DNA from: Caprimulgus europaeus
Taxonomy: Eukaryota > Chordata > Aves > Caprimulgiformes > Caprimulgidae
DNA: 64,000 bases
Direction of reading: 5' to 3'
Assembly (NCBI GenBank): GCA_907165065.1
Contig: OU015524.1
Span: forward strand, 54,043,295-54,107,294
Shown: positions 26,601-40,236 of the stretch, in pieces
Position numbering within the stretch: position 1 is the stretch's first letter
How the letters are laid out: each line of letters opens with the position of its first letter
Position numbers and translations under genes: made by a program
The notes under the pieces: generated by a model
The model's database searches: none
Seen by the model: the letters and a program-made list of their open reading frames with translations, nothing else
Told to the model about the DNA's origin: nothing

Positions 26601-29600
26601 AATTCAGCTACATTAATATTATACAATGAACAAATGACATAAAACACAGTTGGATTTTTCTTTTACTTTTTGCTTGTATTATTAATAATAGTGAGAAGTA
26701 AGAAAAACTTGTTATGCAAGGTAGGTTATTCAGTAAGCTAGTTATAATTCATATGGAAAGACAATATTGATTTTTATGGAAAGGCTGAAATGAGATTAAA
26801 AGATATAAAGCATCCTTTTGTCAGATAGGTTTCAGAGGCTAACTACTTCAATCACATTCAGAAACAAAAACTGTGCTTCTAAAAAGAGAAATAATTCTGA
26901 TAGCTAGACTGCAAGACCATGACACATTTATCTAAGTAATAAAATTTCTCCTGTGGAAATGACAATGGATACAAAAAAGGAATATCTAAAGCAGGAAGAA
27001 TGATCCGTTGGAAGAAAATAATAGATGCAAGTTTCAGTCTAACTTCTTTTTTTTTTTCATGGAAAATCAATGGCCTACGTTACACAGAAAATTAGTTAAT
27101 TAAGATGTCAAATCCTATAGATGATGCAAGATTTGATTTTACAAATCAGTTCTGTTTGTGAGAAGTTTTGCAGTAGTAGGTACTAGTGATTGAAATGTCA
27201 GCATGAAAGACTGCTGCAAATTCTAACACTGTTACAGCAGAATGGACTAATTATATGCTTGAAAAGTTCACATAATAGCAAAGTTCAAATTATTTTAAAG
27301 AGTGGTTTAAACTGAAAATCAAAAAGCAGCTCCAAGGTGGTCTCTGTATGTGGCCCTTTTTTAAATCGGAACATGCTCTACAGCTGCCTTTGCAGCACAT
27401 TTACCACCCTGCCAGCCAGAAGATCCATGTTTGGGGACAGTGTCAGATTGTCTGGCTTTTGCAAAACTTGCACATGTTCTGAACATGATGCATTTGGAAT
27501 TTCTTAAAACATAACTATTCTCAGTTATTTGCATTCTTCATTTCCCAGCCAGCCAAATCACAACAGGACTTGACAGTTTCAGTGGCAGCAGTTTCTTCTC
27601 ACTTTCTAGAACACAACCTAAGGAAAACACAGCAGGATTCCAATCGGCTTTACCTTACCGCTTAATGCAACACTTGCTTTCGCTACGAGATCCAGTCCTT
27701 CATTCTTGACAAGTCTAGTACTACTATTTTTGAGCGCAAAAGGTACGTGTTGCATCACACAGTAGTCATAGCTCAAAACTGAAATCTGCAGTGGTACTTT
27801 AGGTTTATTTGATAGGCAAGGTCTTCTTTAAAAGATAAGGTGACATTATGTGCATTTCACATTTGCTAAAATGTAGACTGTTGGAAAATAGTGGCAATGG
27901 ACAATTTTTCGGGCTCTGAATTTGGAAATTTCCCTACTGGTTTGTTGTTTGGGTTTTTTTCCATTCTTTGCCTTTTTAGGATCTCCTTCCTATAGTTTGC
28001 TTTCATTTAACTAGAACTATATCTGCTTGCAAGAATATAGCTTGTCCCATTTTGTTGGTCTTACAGACGTGTTCTGCACACATCAAGACTTCTGATATTT
28101 TTTTGCATCTTAGCTGTCTCAAAAACTTTTATTTGAAGCATTGCTGTTCCTGAAACAACTTCTTCAACAATTTCTTCTAGTCAGAGGCACTGCCCAAGCA
28201 GGTATGTGATTATTCCTTTCAGAGATTGTCACAAAGCATGCTTAAAGTGCAAACATCTGGCAGCCTCTCTGAAGCAAAGGGCTGAGCTGTACAAAGCATG
28301 TTCAGCCTCCCATCTCAGATTCTCACCACAGACATCCCCAAAGCATTAACGTGTTTTCATATTCACTTAGTAAAGGATAGTTAGAGTTTACATTAGGACC
28401 CACTGGGTAAACGTTGGGAATTCTCACCTTGCTATCATCAGCTAATCCTTGTCTCTCTGCAAATTAGCCTGCCATGCCGCGGGAGGGAGTAGATTTCTAT
28501 TCACAGTAGAAATCACACTATGAGTAATTTCCCTTGAAAAACATAAGACAATGATGTAAATGTTAGAAAATGTTTCACAGTCTCTCTGCCAAACTTTTTT
28601 GGGATCTTACAGCCCTGCTTTAACTTAGAAAATCTTGAGCTATGCAGAAAAACAGCACGTGGGGTACTCATGTGCCTTCACTGTTCCCCATTTAATAAGA
28701 CCCACCATTAAGTGATGTTATCCAAACCCTTCTGAAATTATATTGATTTGTTTGCTTCTCAGAGTTTTCCCAGCCATAAAACTCCAGTAAAATGACTACC
28801 TTCACCCCCGCCTGGTTTCTGTGGCTTAGTTATAGGTTTGCTCTAGGAAACCTATTCCATGTATTGGATGGAAAAGACCTTTAAAGCAGAGCCAGGGGAT
28901 GAGAAGTAGAGGCACCCTAGGGGTTGCAGGTAGTGTGGGGGAATGATTTGGATTTTAATTTTACCACCTTTCATTTACCAAACAAAACCCAGTGGTAGGA
29001 ACATCCACCTGGTTGAGATACAGGAATATGTGGGAATGTCTTCAGGTGAGTCATGGCTTTGCTGCACCTGCAAATGGGCTCCCCAAGGAAAGGGAAAGAC
29101 TTGGGAAAACAGCTTATAAAGCTCGTAAACCAGGATTCATTTTTCTATACACTTGTAGGAAAGGAATATCCTTCCAAAGATTTGCAAAAAAAGCAAAGAC
29201 CTGGAGGCTCATACTGTGTGGGCATTTGGTTGCTCATTTTTGCAGAGGCAGGAAAGAATTTAAATGAGAAGATTAATTATTTAATTATGCAACCCAATAT
29301 TTTGGCTCTCTGTATATCATCAGGATACAGGTGTGGCTGTTAGGAGAGGAACCTAAGGGCAACAAGAGTCCTGACTTTTGGTATGCAGGACAATAAAACT
29401 TGTCTTCAGATGGCAAAAGATACAGGAGCAGGGTGGGAGACTGTAAACTGGAAATATTCCAAAACCAGACCTCTAAGGAGCATTGAGACCACCAGACCCA
29501 GTTTCTTACTTAACGGACTCATGCTGTAGCTGGCACACTGAACTCATGCACTGAATCCTCAGTATTCCTAGGTTTAGATATATAAAAAGTGATACATACA

Positions 29601-32600
29601 TGATAAAACTTGCAGCTTGCTGTTTCAACACTACGGCAAATAACTGGGCTTGTAGTTCTTATGCATCCAAACCACACAGAAAATGGATTTAGACTTTCAT
29701 GTCCACAAGCTCAGAGGAGTTGAAATGTTTCAGCTATAAGACTTCATTTACCAGAATCTCAGCTGCCTATTAATGTTAGAAATCTTGACTGCTAATTAAT
29801 AGGTGATAAAAGTCTTTACTCATCTTATACTCCCTTAAGAATTCAGAGAGCATAAGTAAAAAGCCTTTTTAAAAAGAGAAAATACAGAGTTGCAAAAGGG
29901 ATATAGGAGGGAATGTGTCCTCTGTAATAAGATATGAATGTTTGTCATTAGTTTAATGAAGGGGCCCCAGAAACCTCCTGCAGCCCCCCATTAGTCTAAC
30001 AGTTAGTCCATTGTACACATACACAATATACAGTCACTTGTCCTTGTGGGGCAATCATGTCTGGGGCAAGTCTCAAGGCTAAAAATGGAGCCATTTCCAC
30101 ATTTCTGAAGCTTAGATTCAAAGCATCAGGTTTTTTTTTAAAAAAAAACAACTTTTGAGTTCCCTATTTTTTGAAAATCAGATCACTACAACAAACTTAA
30201 CTTTCTCCTTTGGCTTTGGCTGAGAGCTTGGCATAACCATGATTTGTTTCCATCTAATATTTATGTTTCTGGTTAAAAGAAAAATAATTTTCAAGACATC
30301 AGTGTTCAGTTTTGCAACTACCTCCCCCGGCTTGAACAAATCAACTCCATTTGTGGAGAGAGAGACATTCTGGCCACTTGTGTGAGTAACAGATGCAGTA
30401 GTGAAGAGTGGGAAAATTTTATCTTCCTACCTTGAGAAGAATTAGAGGTACAAGGCTGTCATTTGGAAGGAGAGTTTGAATGAGGATGAAAGGTACAGTT
30501 TATCATTTAACTGCTATGGTCCATAATTATATGGATGCTGGTGTCATAACAGTCAAGTGAGTAACAATTAAAGTAATTGTTAAAATATCCTCTTGAGGTG
30601 AAATGCAGTTCTTGCAGAGATCAACAAACCAATCTAATCTCTGAATTCAGTGGAGAATCGCACTTTTGACCCTATATCATATTTTACTTCACAGCATTTG
30701 CATTTCATACATTTGCAGCACAGTGCTGTAGTTTTTTCCTGACCTGGGATCAGACACAGTTGGTTGCAGGAGGAATAATTCTTCATCACGCCATACTTGG
30801 CAAAAGGAACCTAGGCTGAGGTCCAGAAGAGTGGAGATGCAGCTGATGCAATGTGCAGATTTTGGAGCAGTAGCCTTGCCCTGCCACCATGTTCTTGTTA
30901 TCTGTTCTAAGGGAAAGAAGGATTTACATGCCACATGACCTCCTTATGTATTTGAGAGTTTCCATTATGCAATTCAGGGTGAGATTTCCTACCCAGATGC
31001 AAAGGAACTCCCATCCTTTGGCCAGTGTAAGACCCTACAAATGTAAGAGGTCTGTAACTCATCTGAGGGTGTAAGCTGGGGCTGTTGTACACAGTCCTTG
31101 CAACAGTCTTCTGTCCATAGATAAATGTGGTCATGAAATAAAAAGGCGAGGCTGAGAAGAAGGCAACATGACCCTTCTTTTACAGGAAATTAACAAACAG
31201 TTTTTGTAAAGTTACAAACATACAGCGTTTTTGCTTTATGCCGTTTGAGTAAGAAAAGGGAACAACACTTTAGGCAGATCTTCAAAAGACATGGTGTAAT
31301 GCTCTCTTAAATGCAAACGACATATGGTTAGGCCTGCTTGTGTTAATTTGAGATAAAAAGAGAAGGAAAAAAAGGTGACATCTTTTGAAAGAGCCTCCCA
31401 TAAGGGCAATAGGAGCTGCCTTTACAAGGTGTGATGTTGAAGTCTGGCTTAGCTCAATCAGCAGCACACACAGTCCCGCTGAAACAGCTCAGGTCGCTGC
31501 AGCAGGAAGCGAGGAAGTAAAATATAGAGGAGACAAAATAATAGCAGCAGCAGTAACAGAGTCCATTTTTATTTCATCAAGCAACAGAAATCAGACCAGT
31601 TGATCATAATTGTTGCTCTGTTTTTTAAACAGAGTCTCTCAATCAGGAGATCATTCAGTTGAAAGCCCAGTATAATGAGAATACATGCTTCCTTTTTCCA
31701 CAAGAATTGGAAATAGTATGATCCAAGACTGACAACCCCAGCATCTGGGAGTGCTTAAAGCAATTCATAGTTTTGCTCCAGTCACATGGCTCTGGACAAA
31801 GACTGCAGAAAAATCAAATTGGTCCAGAGGAAGCCTTGATGTTGGGTAAAACTCAATAAATTGAGCAAGGAGCCTTTGATTTATTTGCCTTAATTCATTA
31901 TAAATGAATTACATTCTTTCTCCTCTCGCAAATGCTTGGCTGCTATTTTTGTGTAAACATTCATGACTATGTTAATTGCATTGCATCTTTTTATATTCAC
32001 TTTATAGATTTTTTTTCTCTACTTTAGAGGTCCTAAATAATTGATTTATATAGTCTGCTTTTTCAACAGGCATTTTCAACAGATGTATTTTGTATAGATT
32101 TAAAAGAAATGCTTACCACATTCCAGAAATACTGTTGCCAAAGAATCTAATTTAAAAGTGGGGGGAAATGGTTTATGATATGCAGATCCACTTGCTGCTT
32201 TGCGTATTTCACATTTTAACAGCAACATGAAACTGCAAGAGTAACAAGAATGAATTATTTAAATGAGATATTCTAACTGAATTAAAAAATTAAAAGGTTC
32301 CATATTTCCCACAGTTACTCTGCAAGCTGACACTGAATAAAACTCCTAATCTGACTGTCTAGAATCAAAATGAAACTTCACACACAATTTAAAATCTTTC
32401 AGGTTTATATGTGCATGTGTCAAGGAAATTACAGGAAGCCAAGGTTATATATGTAATTGTCTGGGAAATGAGTCAAAACTAAGTTAGAAAAAGAATCTCT
32501 GGGTTGAACCACTGTAAGTCAGCATCTTACACCTATAGCTACCTCATATATGTGTGTGTGCATACTTGTATACAGGACAGTGTCTTCTCCTTTGGTGCAC

Positions 32601-35600
32601 CACTCTTTTCCAGTCCCTCTTATGAAGGAAGAATTATCAGATATTGTTCTAGCAATTTGAATATTACTCTGTTGGCTTGAGGTTTTTAGATTTTGAATTT
32701 CCCTTTCAGTTCTTAGTGATGTATAACCACTCTACAGTTAAAAGTTTGCTGAGTAAACTGAGTGTTTAAAAGACCTAGCTACCTACACAGCAAAGGCAAA
32801 CAGTTCTGAAGGTCATTCCCTCTGCTGTAGCTCACAAGTAAAGTTTGTATCATCTGAAATACGGTGTACTTCTGGTTCGGGGTTGGAAGCAGCAAGGCAT
32901 TGGTAGCTGAAGGAAGAGCAAAGGCAGTTTCACACAGCACATGTGCTGTGAGGCCACCACTTGTGGGAGGTTAGAAGATGAAGTGACCTGATTTACAGAC
33001 TTTACATGAAACTTTATCTTGTGGGTCAGTCCCTTTTTTGTACACTTTTCCCGAAATTTGACCTAACGGTATGTAACGACATCCCTGTGGCACACTATCC
33101 AAAAGCAGCCACCACATAACTATTTTTGGTTAATACCACTTTACCAAGTGAGGGATCCATGCTAAAGAGCTTGACATTTGCTGGCTTTTTGATATGTGAG
33201 CAAACAGTTTTTCTGAAATACCTTGATTATGTGCAATCTGTCTATGAATAATTCAGTAAAGTAACTTCCAGCTTCTGAATTGTTTCATATATAAGGTCTG
33301 AGATGAGCTAAAAAAATATAGTGCCAAATTTATGGAGGTATATAGACCCCAAGTTGTTCAGAAAGCTGCTTTTGAAAATCCCACCTGGAGTCTGAGATGG
33401 CTAAGGATGCACCACAACAAGTGCTGTTTTCCCCACCCCACTAGGAAGGAATTTCCTTCTTCTCCCCTGTAAGTACAAATCACCTCTCCACTTTGCATGC
33501 CACACTAGGTGTGGGATCTTCTCTGTTTTCACCTTCAGCCCATTACTCTTTTCCAGACCCTCACATTAATCTGCTTCCCACTTCTTTTTAAAATTTCTCT
33601 CCATTTCAGCTTTTCGCCTTCCTTCTCCCTCACCTTACCCCCTACCATCCCTCAAAAAAACTCCAACAAAACCCTAAAACCAAAAACCAAACAAGTTGGA
33701 GAGTCTTCTCCCGCTGGTTGGAGCCCTTACCTGCAGGAAAGAGAGAACCTAGTTGTAGATCTGCCTTATTTGATAAGACAGCAGTGGTGGCATCACTATT
33801 AGTAGAATATTAGGAATTAGAATGTTAATTTTAGGACTAGTTTCAGAGATGTGGATTGGGGTTTCTTATAGGCTAGACTAAATGGCTTTGTCTGACAAAG
33901 TGTTTCATTCTCCTGTGACATTCCCAGTTACAGCACCAATGCATCTCTTGGTGCATTAGCTTACTTCTCCCCAGAGTTTTTCCCTGTGCCACAGAATAGA
34001 GTGCCCTGTGGGGAGCTGTGAAATGGCTCTGGGACTGGCCGAGGCAAACCAGTGCCAGGACGGCTTTCTGCCCAGCCTGGCTGGTCCTCCTGAGAGCCCG
34101 GCACTAACCCAGCACTGCTGCTCCATGGTATTACAACAGCATAGCACTGCATGGGGTTGCATGTTTGCACCAGCTATTTTGGAGGCAGCTGCATGTTTCT
34201 AACATATTTTTGCATTTCCTGGATTTACACATAAGTGCCTAACTATCTACTTTAGTGTCTAATTAGCACCAGTACTGTATTTTCCCCATGTGGCTGTCTC
34301 CATCTTTACATGTCTAAATCTGTCCAGTACATCATATGGTGATACTCCATTAACTGTCTAAACAAGTGTAGCTTTTAATGGGTCTGCTGTGTGAAAACTC
34401 ATGTTTACACTTTGCAACTTCTGCCTTTCTATTAGTAGTTTCTGCAGACAAGTGCAGGAATTAGACTGCTATTGGAAAATCAATACAAAGAGGACACAAA
34501 GTCAAAGGGAACTCAGGGGATTCTGAGTGGATATTTGTGAGAGGAAAGGATTGATCATCAGGACTATACATTACACAACATCCTCTTCTACCTCTTGCTT
34601 CAATTGCCTCTTCTGAATGATATGCATGCTGATTAAAAAGGAAAGCAGCCTGGTTGAAATTTCTTGTTACCCATTTTCCGACAAAACTAAGCAAACAAAT
34701 AAAAACAGTGGTATGGGGAGCTAGGATAGCCCTGTGAGTAGCACTTTGCTGGAGGTAGCCAGCAATGCAAAGGCATTAATATAAATAACTTTTGATAAAT
34801 CCACCACACTCCAAGTGATGTTGATAGAACATGCTCATGTAATTCCAAATACCATTTCAATTACAAATTATAAAAACACCTTCTGAAGTGAACCTGCTGC
34901 ATTGGAGTGTCGCTAATTTGCATCCATCTGGTACATAAGCTCATCTCCCTGTCTTCAGACATTTACTGTTCTGTTTTTCCTAAGGATATATTCCTAAACC
35001 TTCCACAAAGGACAGAAATGAATACAACCAGCCAGCACAGGGCTGCAATTCCAGTTCAGTCAAGGCAGATGAAACTTGCAAGCATTTTATATGCATTAAA
35101 TGAAAGGGTATGGTGCACCCTTATATGATCTCCATCAAATTATCAATTGTTGCTGAATAAAGCAAAATAAAGCCTGCACAGTTGCCATCAATTACTCTGT
35201 TATGCTCCCAATCCTGAATCACAGAGTGCTGGAGGAATCTAAAGCTGCGATCTTTCACGGGTGCTTCTCGGATGACATTACATTATGTTATTCTGTTAGA
35301 GCAGTGAACCTTTAACCAGTGAAGCCTTGCATCTAAATTTCCTCTATCCTTGCTGTCTTATGAAAATTAGGGCCCAGGCTATATGTTATCCCTTTTCAGT
35401 TGCTTATACCTTTGCAAACTGCCTATTCTGAAATATCCCCAGCTGGGGAATTTTGCTTAATGAGAATTTATTTAGAGAGCTTATTTAGAGAATTTCAACA
35501 AATAATGTTCAGATGTTTCTAAGAATAGGGAAAAATGTTTAGCCTATGTTAGAAACAAAATCCTACCACTGCAAAAATGCAAAATCATAGCGCATCTGTT

Positions 35601-38600
35601 CCTTGGAGCACTGGCGTTTTGTTTTTCAGGGGTGTGGTTTTTGCTATTCCCATGGAAGGCTAGAGATGTCTATGTAACCTCAGATTATGTGGGCTAAAAG
35701 AGAGTGAAAAAGAGCTGCAGCACCCCAGCAGCCTGGTGCAGACATTCCCAAACAAGATATTGACAACATAGGCTCAGAATCATGAGTGCACAGCCCAGTT
35801 GGCAGGGTGTTACATCCAGGCTGGCTGGTAACTCATGCTGGCCATGGCCAAACTACTATCTCTAATGAGAACTGCCTGACACACAACCTCCATGAGTGCT
35901 TTATCTCACCCATTGAACTTGTTTCTGGTTCCATCCATTTGGAGTTATGAATCAGCTTGGGAATCTCTAGCACTGCATCAGTATTGACCCACTCCAAAAT
36001 TTTCAGCAGCTCTGTTCTCCACTCCTTTGATCATACGGAGCATCCTCTTCCAGCCCTGGGGAAGCTCCACTGTGCTCGCAATGTCTTTCATGCTGGAACC
36101 ATTGCAGCCGGGAGAGGGATTCAGCCTGAACAAGAGCTGGACCTAGGCTGGATGAGGTCATGGAAGGAAACAGATTTGGACAAAGATCCTGAGGCTGAGA
36201 CTAGATCTAGGGGAGGAGGGAAAAGAAGAGTGGGATGAGATCAGTCAGGCAGAGGGTGAGGACTGCTGCAGTGAATACCACTCTGAAAAGGATAGATTCC
36301 GTGTCTGCTAGCATCACGTCACTCCTATGTGACGTCAAGCAGATTACTGGAACTACAGGTGGCCACCGAGTGCTCTTTTTATGCTTGGTGTTCGGTTTGA
36401 AAGCCTGGGGTCTGAGTTGTAGAAGCAGTTAGCATTCACAGCTGCACCTGAAGTCAGAGGGAGCTATGCTTCAAACATACACAGTGCTGCATAATGCTAT
36501 TTCACCAAGGCAAACCCCCGTCATCTCAAGGCTGGCAGTCAAAATTAATAGACGCATTTAACCTTAATCTCTGTGTCTCATTTCCCAATCAGTAAAATGG
36601 TGATATTAGCTACATCTCATGAAAGTAATTCATAAGCATTCATCATATGCTCAAGGTACTGTAACAATGAATGCTGTAGAAAAGCCCCTGATGATGTTAG
36701 TAATTCCACATTACAATCGGGATTTAAATAGCTTTAGACAAAGCCTGAGGACAAATGTTAACAAAGAGATTTAAAATAAACTGAAAAGCTGCATATACAG
36801 TAAACAGTGGCTGTCCCATGCACTGTACAAGGCAGAGGTCTTCTGAGCAAAACAATATCATCACACAGTTAAAGGCTAAATTGTAGGTCATACCCTCTAC
36901 AAGTCAAAACAAGTTCGTCTGAAAGATCTTACCTTTGGATTATCCTAAAGCGTCAACACTTGGCTTTTCAACTGTAATATTCCTTTAATGTGGGGTTTGT
37001 GTTTTGGATTCTTTGGGTTTGTTTTTTGTTTTGTTTTGGGTTTGGTTTTTTTTGTGAATGGGAATGTAATAAGTTAAGGATATATATATGTTTTGAATGC
37101 TTTATGCTGTGCATGCAAAATCTTACTGTTTTCATTAAAGTAGGTCAGTGATAGGGGAATCAAAAATAGAGAAAGAGTTGCACTGTATCAAGCTATAGCA
37201 CAAAGTAAATAGTATTTATTTTTCTGCTTGTTGTCCTAGTTTGATTTTTGGCATTTTAATTTATAGCATAATGGGGGTGTGATAGCTTATATATGTGAAA
37301 GTAATTAATTTTACAGCTAATTTACATTTAAGTACATGTTCCAGCAACAAAGATTTCTATTTCTCCTTCAAGATAATTTTTTACCTGTCAATGCTTAGAA
37401 ATACAGCAAGCACTCTCTCAATAGTACACTCTTCCCACTTAAATTTAACTCCATTGATTGGTCTGTTTTTCCATCTTTTTTTTTTTAATCTCTTCCTAGA
37501 GATCAAAGACATTCTTTGCAACCAGAAAAATAAAGATTTATTGATTCACCTTACAACTGTTGTCTGTCTTCTTATCAAAGCATCCATTTCTATCAAATCT
37601 TCAGTGTAAGTGCTTACCTGTTTCTCATGTGCAACAGCAACTAGCGCTACTAAACAAACCTGCAGTGTGGTCATTACAAACAAGCCAGTAGATATGGAAG
37701 TATTCAAAAGAATATAAAACAATGTTAAACATCCATGGCAGCAGCGCACATTAAATAGCTCCTGATAATTCCCAAGTGGTCAAAGCAACATTCATGAGAA
37801 TGAAGAAGGGGTAGTTTAACTGTGCAATTACATTTAGGACTTTATCAGGTGCAAGTTGTTGGATATTTCTGTTTAAAGCGAACTGCAGTCCCAAAGGTTT
37901 ACCTTTTGCTGCCTCTTTTTTGGTGCTTAAACACAAGCCCAAAGTGGATTTTTTTTGTTATATTACTTTTCTCTTTTTCAAAAAATGAGGCATCATTGCA
38001 AACCTTGTCTTTGCTTCAGGTTTTGTGTAAGATTGTGAAGGATCTGTGCAGTGATGCTGTAGAACTCTGTAACTAAAACTGAGATTCCAAACTATCAAAG
38101 AAGGTCTACTCTTTCAGCCAGCATGTGGATATTTTTTTATTGAGGAATGCAATGGAATTGTTTATTTATTGTCAGAGTCTGGCGTTGTGCTCTTGTCCAC
38201 ACCAGCAAGATTAATTTCCATATTTCAGCAGATGACTTTTGCTGCTGGATGCCAGCAACAAAATGAAGGCAGTAAGTGTAGGTACGAGTCAGGCATTCAC
38301 CCAAGCCTCTCAATAAGTGGTAAAAACATCCGAATGCAGTATACTGAGCAAAATTTCCAGCTGCAAGAGAGCAAAGATTATGAGTCAGGCCCCCTAAATC
38401 AGGATGCATTTTTTTAAGCCTAAAAAGGAAAAGAGTGATTGCTTTTTAATTTCTGACCTGGCGAGTTGCTCTTGGGTCATGATTTCCTACTTTTCTTCCA
38501 AACCACAGTGGATAGAACTTGCTATTGCTTAGAAATGAAGTCTCATGTGATCCCATGAGCAGGACCTTGGGGAAGCCCCCTGTTCCAGCCGGGTCCATAA

Positions 38601-39185
38601 AATGGAAGGGTGAACTGGCAGTATCACCCCAGGCACTCCCTTCTCCACTGCTGCTCTGGCAACACAGCCGCGTGAGGGAATTAAATGTATCTCCACTCCA
38701 GACAATGCCCAAGGACAAGAATAGCTCCAAATAAGCCATCAGGACATACTGGGGACATAGGTTGTATAAAGAGGGTGAAGCTATTAAACAGCTCAGTACT
38801 GAGTGAACACCATTCACCCTACGTATGGTGGGAAGCGTAGGATCATACTATCTAGGAAAGGCAGAATGATCAAGTAATTAGAGGCTGTATCACAAACCAT
38901 ATGTACAAGGGGGTCAAATTAAGGTCGCATGAGCAATTTTAATTTTGTAGTTTCTGTACTTGTCTAAACCCTTGTCCTCAGTAGACAACAGTCCCGCTTT
39001 AATCATTCCAGCAAAGCTGCAACAAGAAGAGTGGTCCCCATCTCTTCCCTCACAAACGATGTGACATGACTTTAAAGGCACCGGATCTTAGTGCTACATT
39101 AGACTTCCCTAAATCACCATAATGTTAAACCTTTTTCCTGCTACATCCCTGTAAGGAAAGGTAAAGATCCTGTAGTCCTCAAGCA
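20639..39185. other. UST upstream intergenic DNA, no supported gene
   Basis: About 18.5 kb of AT-rich, largely unique sequence with very few recognisable repeats. Open frames are short and without family features. Long stretches such as 26.1-29.0 kb and 31.6-33.4 kb have almost no open frame at all. The region could hold distal enhancers of UST. A perfect CRE palindrome is at 36330-36337, and G/T-only tracts are at 27940-27961 and 37003-37060. No exon, RNA gene or LTR was recognised. Confidence 0.55.
36330..36337. promoter_or_regulatory. Perfect CRE palindrome (candidate CREB/ATF site)
   Basis: TGACGTCA is the full consensus for CREB/ATF dimers. A second CRE-like half site (cacgtcac) lies just upstream at about 36315-36322. 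The pair is 3.6 kb upstream of the UST start codon in otherwise CpG-poor DNA. An 8-mer can occur by chance in a window this size, so function is only a suggestion. Confidence 0.3.
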
Positions 39186-39753
39186 GTGTGTGCGGGCCAC
39201 TGGGGCCCTGGTGAGATGAGACCCCTGGTCCAGGCCCCGGAGAGGTGTCCCGCGGGCTGGGGCTGTGGTGGTGTTTGGGGCAAGTCAGGCCCAGCCACTG
39301 CTCCCCGCGGGGCTGGAGGCGCGGGCAGACCCCTGCGGCCAGGGACAGCCAGAAGCCCTGTCCCAACCCCTGCCCCACGGGTACCGGCGCCGCTCCCCGC
39401 CCAGCCCCACAGCCCCGAGGTGCTGCCCGCGGCGGCAGGGGCGGGCCGGGGCAGGTGGGTTCGATCGGCCGGGGCTGGCCGGGCAGAGCCCCGCCGCAGC
39501 CTGAGCGGTGGGTCGGCGGCGCCCGCAGGGGTCGCTCGCGCGGAGGCAACGGGCGCGTCGCGGGGAGCGGGGGCCAGAGCGGGGGCCGGGGCGGGGCCGG
39601 GCGGGCCGGGGTAGGCGGGCGGCGGGGCCGGGGCGGGCTGCGCGCACAAGTCGGCGGCGAGTTGCAGGCGCTCGGCGGCGGAGCGCTGGATGTAACTTGA
39701 CACCGGAGCGAGAGCGGCGGCGGCGGAGGAGGAGAGGAGCCCCAGGGCGCGGA

Positions 39754-39981
39754 ATGGTGACCACCTCTTTCCCCTCCCCTTAGCGGCGCTCCGCAGCAGC
39801 CGCAAGCGCCGGGGACTCTCGCCTGTCGCGGGGCCGGGGGCAGCCGGCGATGAGGACGGGACGGGTTCTCTGAGCTCCCGGGAACTTTCTTCGCCGCGGG
39901 CAGCCGGAGCCGAGCAGGCGGATGGAGGATGCGCTTTCCGCGGCGGGCTGCGTGACCCGGCGGCGGCGAAGGGGAGGATGA
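39754..39981 (+). promoter_or_regulatory. UST: UST 5' leader with four short upstream ORFs
   Basis: Four upstream ATGs open short frames before the UST start: 39754-39783 (9 codons and TAG), 39850-39873 (7 codons and TGA), 39922-39981 (19 codons and TGA) and 39929-39955 (8 codons and TGA). The third terminates on the UST start codon itself, in an ATGA overlap at 39978-39981. How many are in the mRNA depends on the transcription start, which the sequence does not show. The two closest (39922 and 39929) lie only 49-56 nt upstream of the start and are very likely transcribed. Such frames usually reduce translation of the main ORF and can allow reinitiation. The effect here is inference. Confidence 0.6.
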
Positions 39982-40230
39982 AGAAGAAGCAGCAGCAGCA
40001 CGGCGGCGGCGGGGACTGCCCGGTGCCCCGGCCCCCCGCAGCGGCGGGAGGGGGCCCGGGCCAGGGCGGGGGCTGGAAGAGGCGGCGGCCCGTCTCGCTG
40101 CTGCCCTTTCTGTCGCTGCGCGACTACGGCTTCTGCATGGCCGCCCTGCTGCTCTTCTGCCTGGGCTCTCTCTTCTACCAGCTCAACGGGGGCCCCCCGC
40201 ACTTTCTGCTGGACCTGCGGCACTATCTGG
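39978..40230 (+). CDS. UST: UST, uronyl 2-sulfotransferase, coding exon 1 (5' partial)
   Basis: UST is a type II Golgi membrane enzyme that transfers sulfate from PAPS to the 2-position of uronic acid residues in dermatan and chondroitin sulfate. This exon encodes 84 complete codons plus the first base of the next. The protein starts with MKKKQQQH, followed by a Gly/Pro-rich cytoplasmic tail (about residues 9-32), a basic cluster WKRRR (33-37), the motif LRDYGFCMA (47-55), a hydrophobic signal anchor (about 50-69, ending GSLFYQL) and a short luminal start, FLLDLRHYL. The tail length, LRDYGFCMA, the anchor and the following GGPP closely match what I know of mammalian UST (about 406 residues). 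The start is the first in-frame ATG after an upstream stop, with A at -3. The exon ends at a GG/gtaagg donor. If the intron were retained, the frame would stop at 40416-40418. The catalytic domain is encoded outside the window. The identification is by recognition, not by a database search. Confidence 0.93.
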
Positions 40231-40236
40231 GTAAGG
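40229..40236 (+). other. UST: 5' splice donor of UST exon 1
   Basis: The sequence CTGG/gtaagg is a near-ideal U2-type donor. It lies where the reading frame leaves the conserved RHYLG stretch and enters G-rich intronic sequence with no similarity to the enzyme. It splits the glycine codon after its first base (phase 1), so exon 2 should supply the other two bases. The position agrees with the end of exon 1 expected from the mammalian protein; the precise boundary is inferred from the consensus. Confidence 0.88.
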
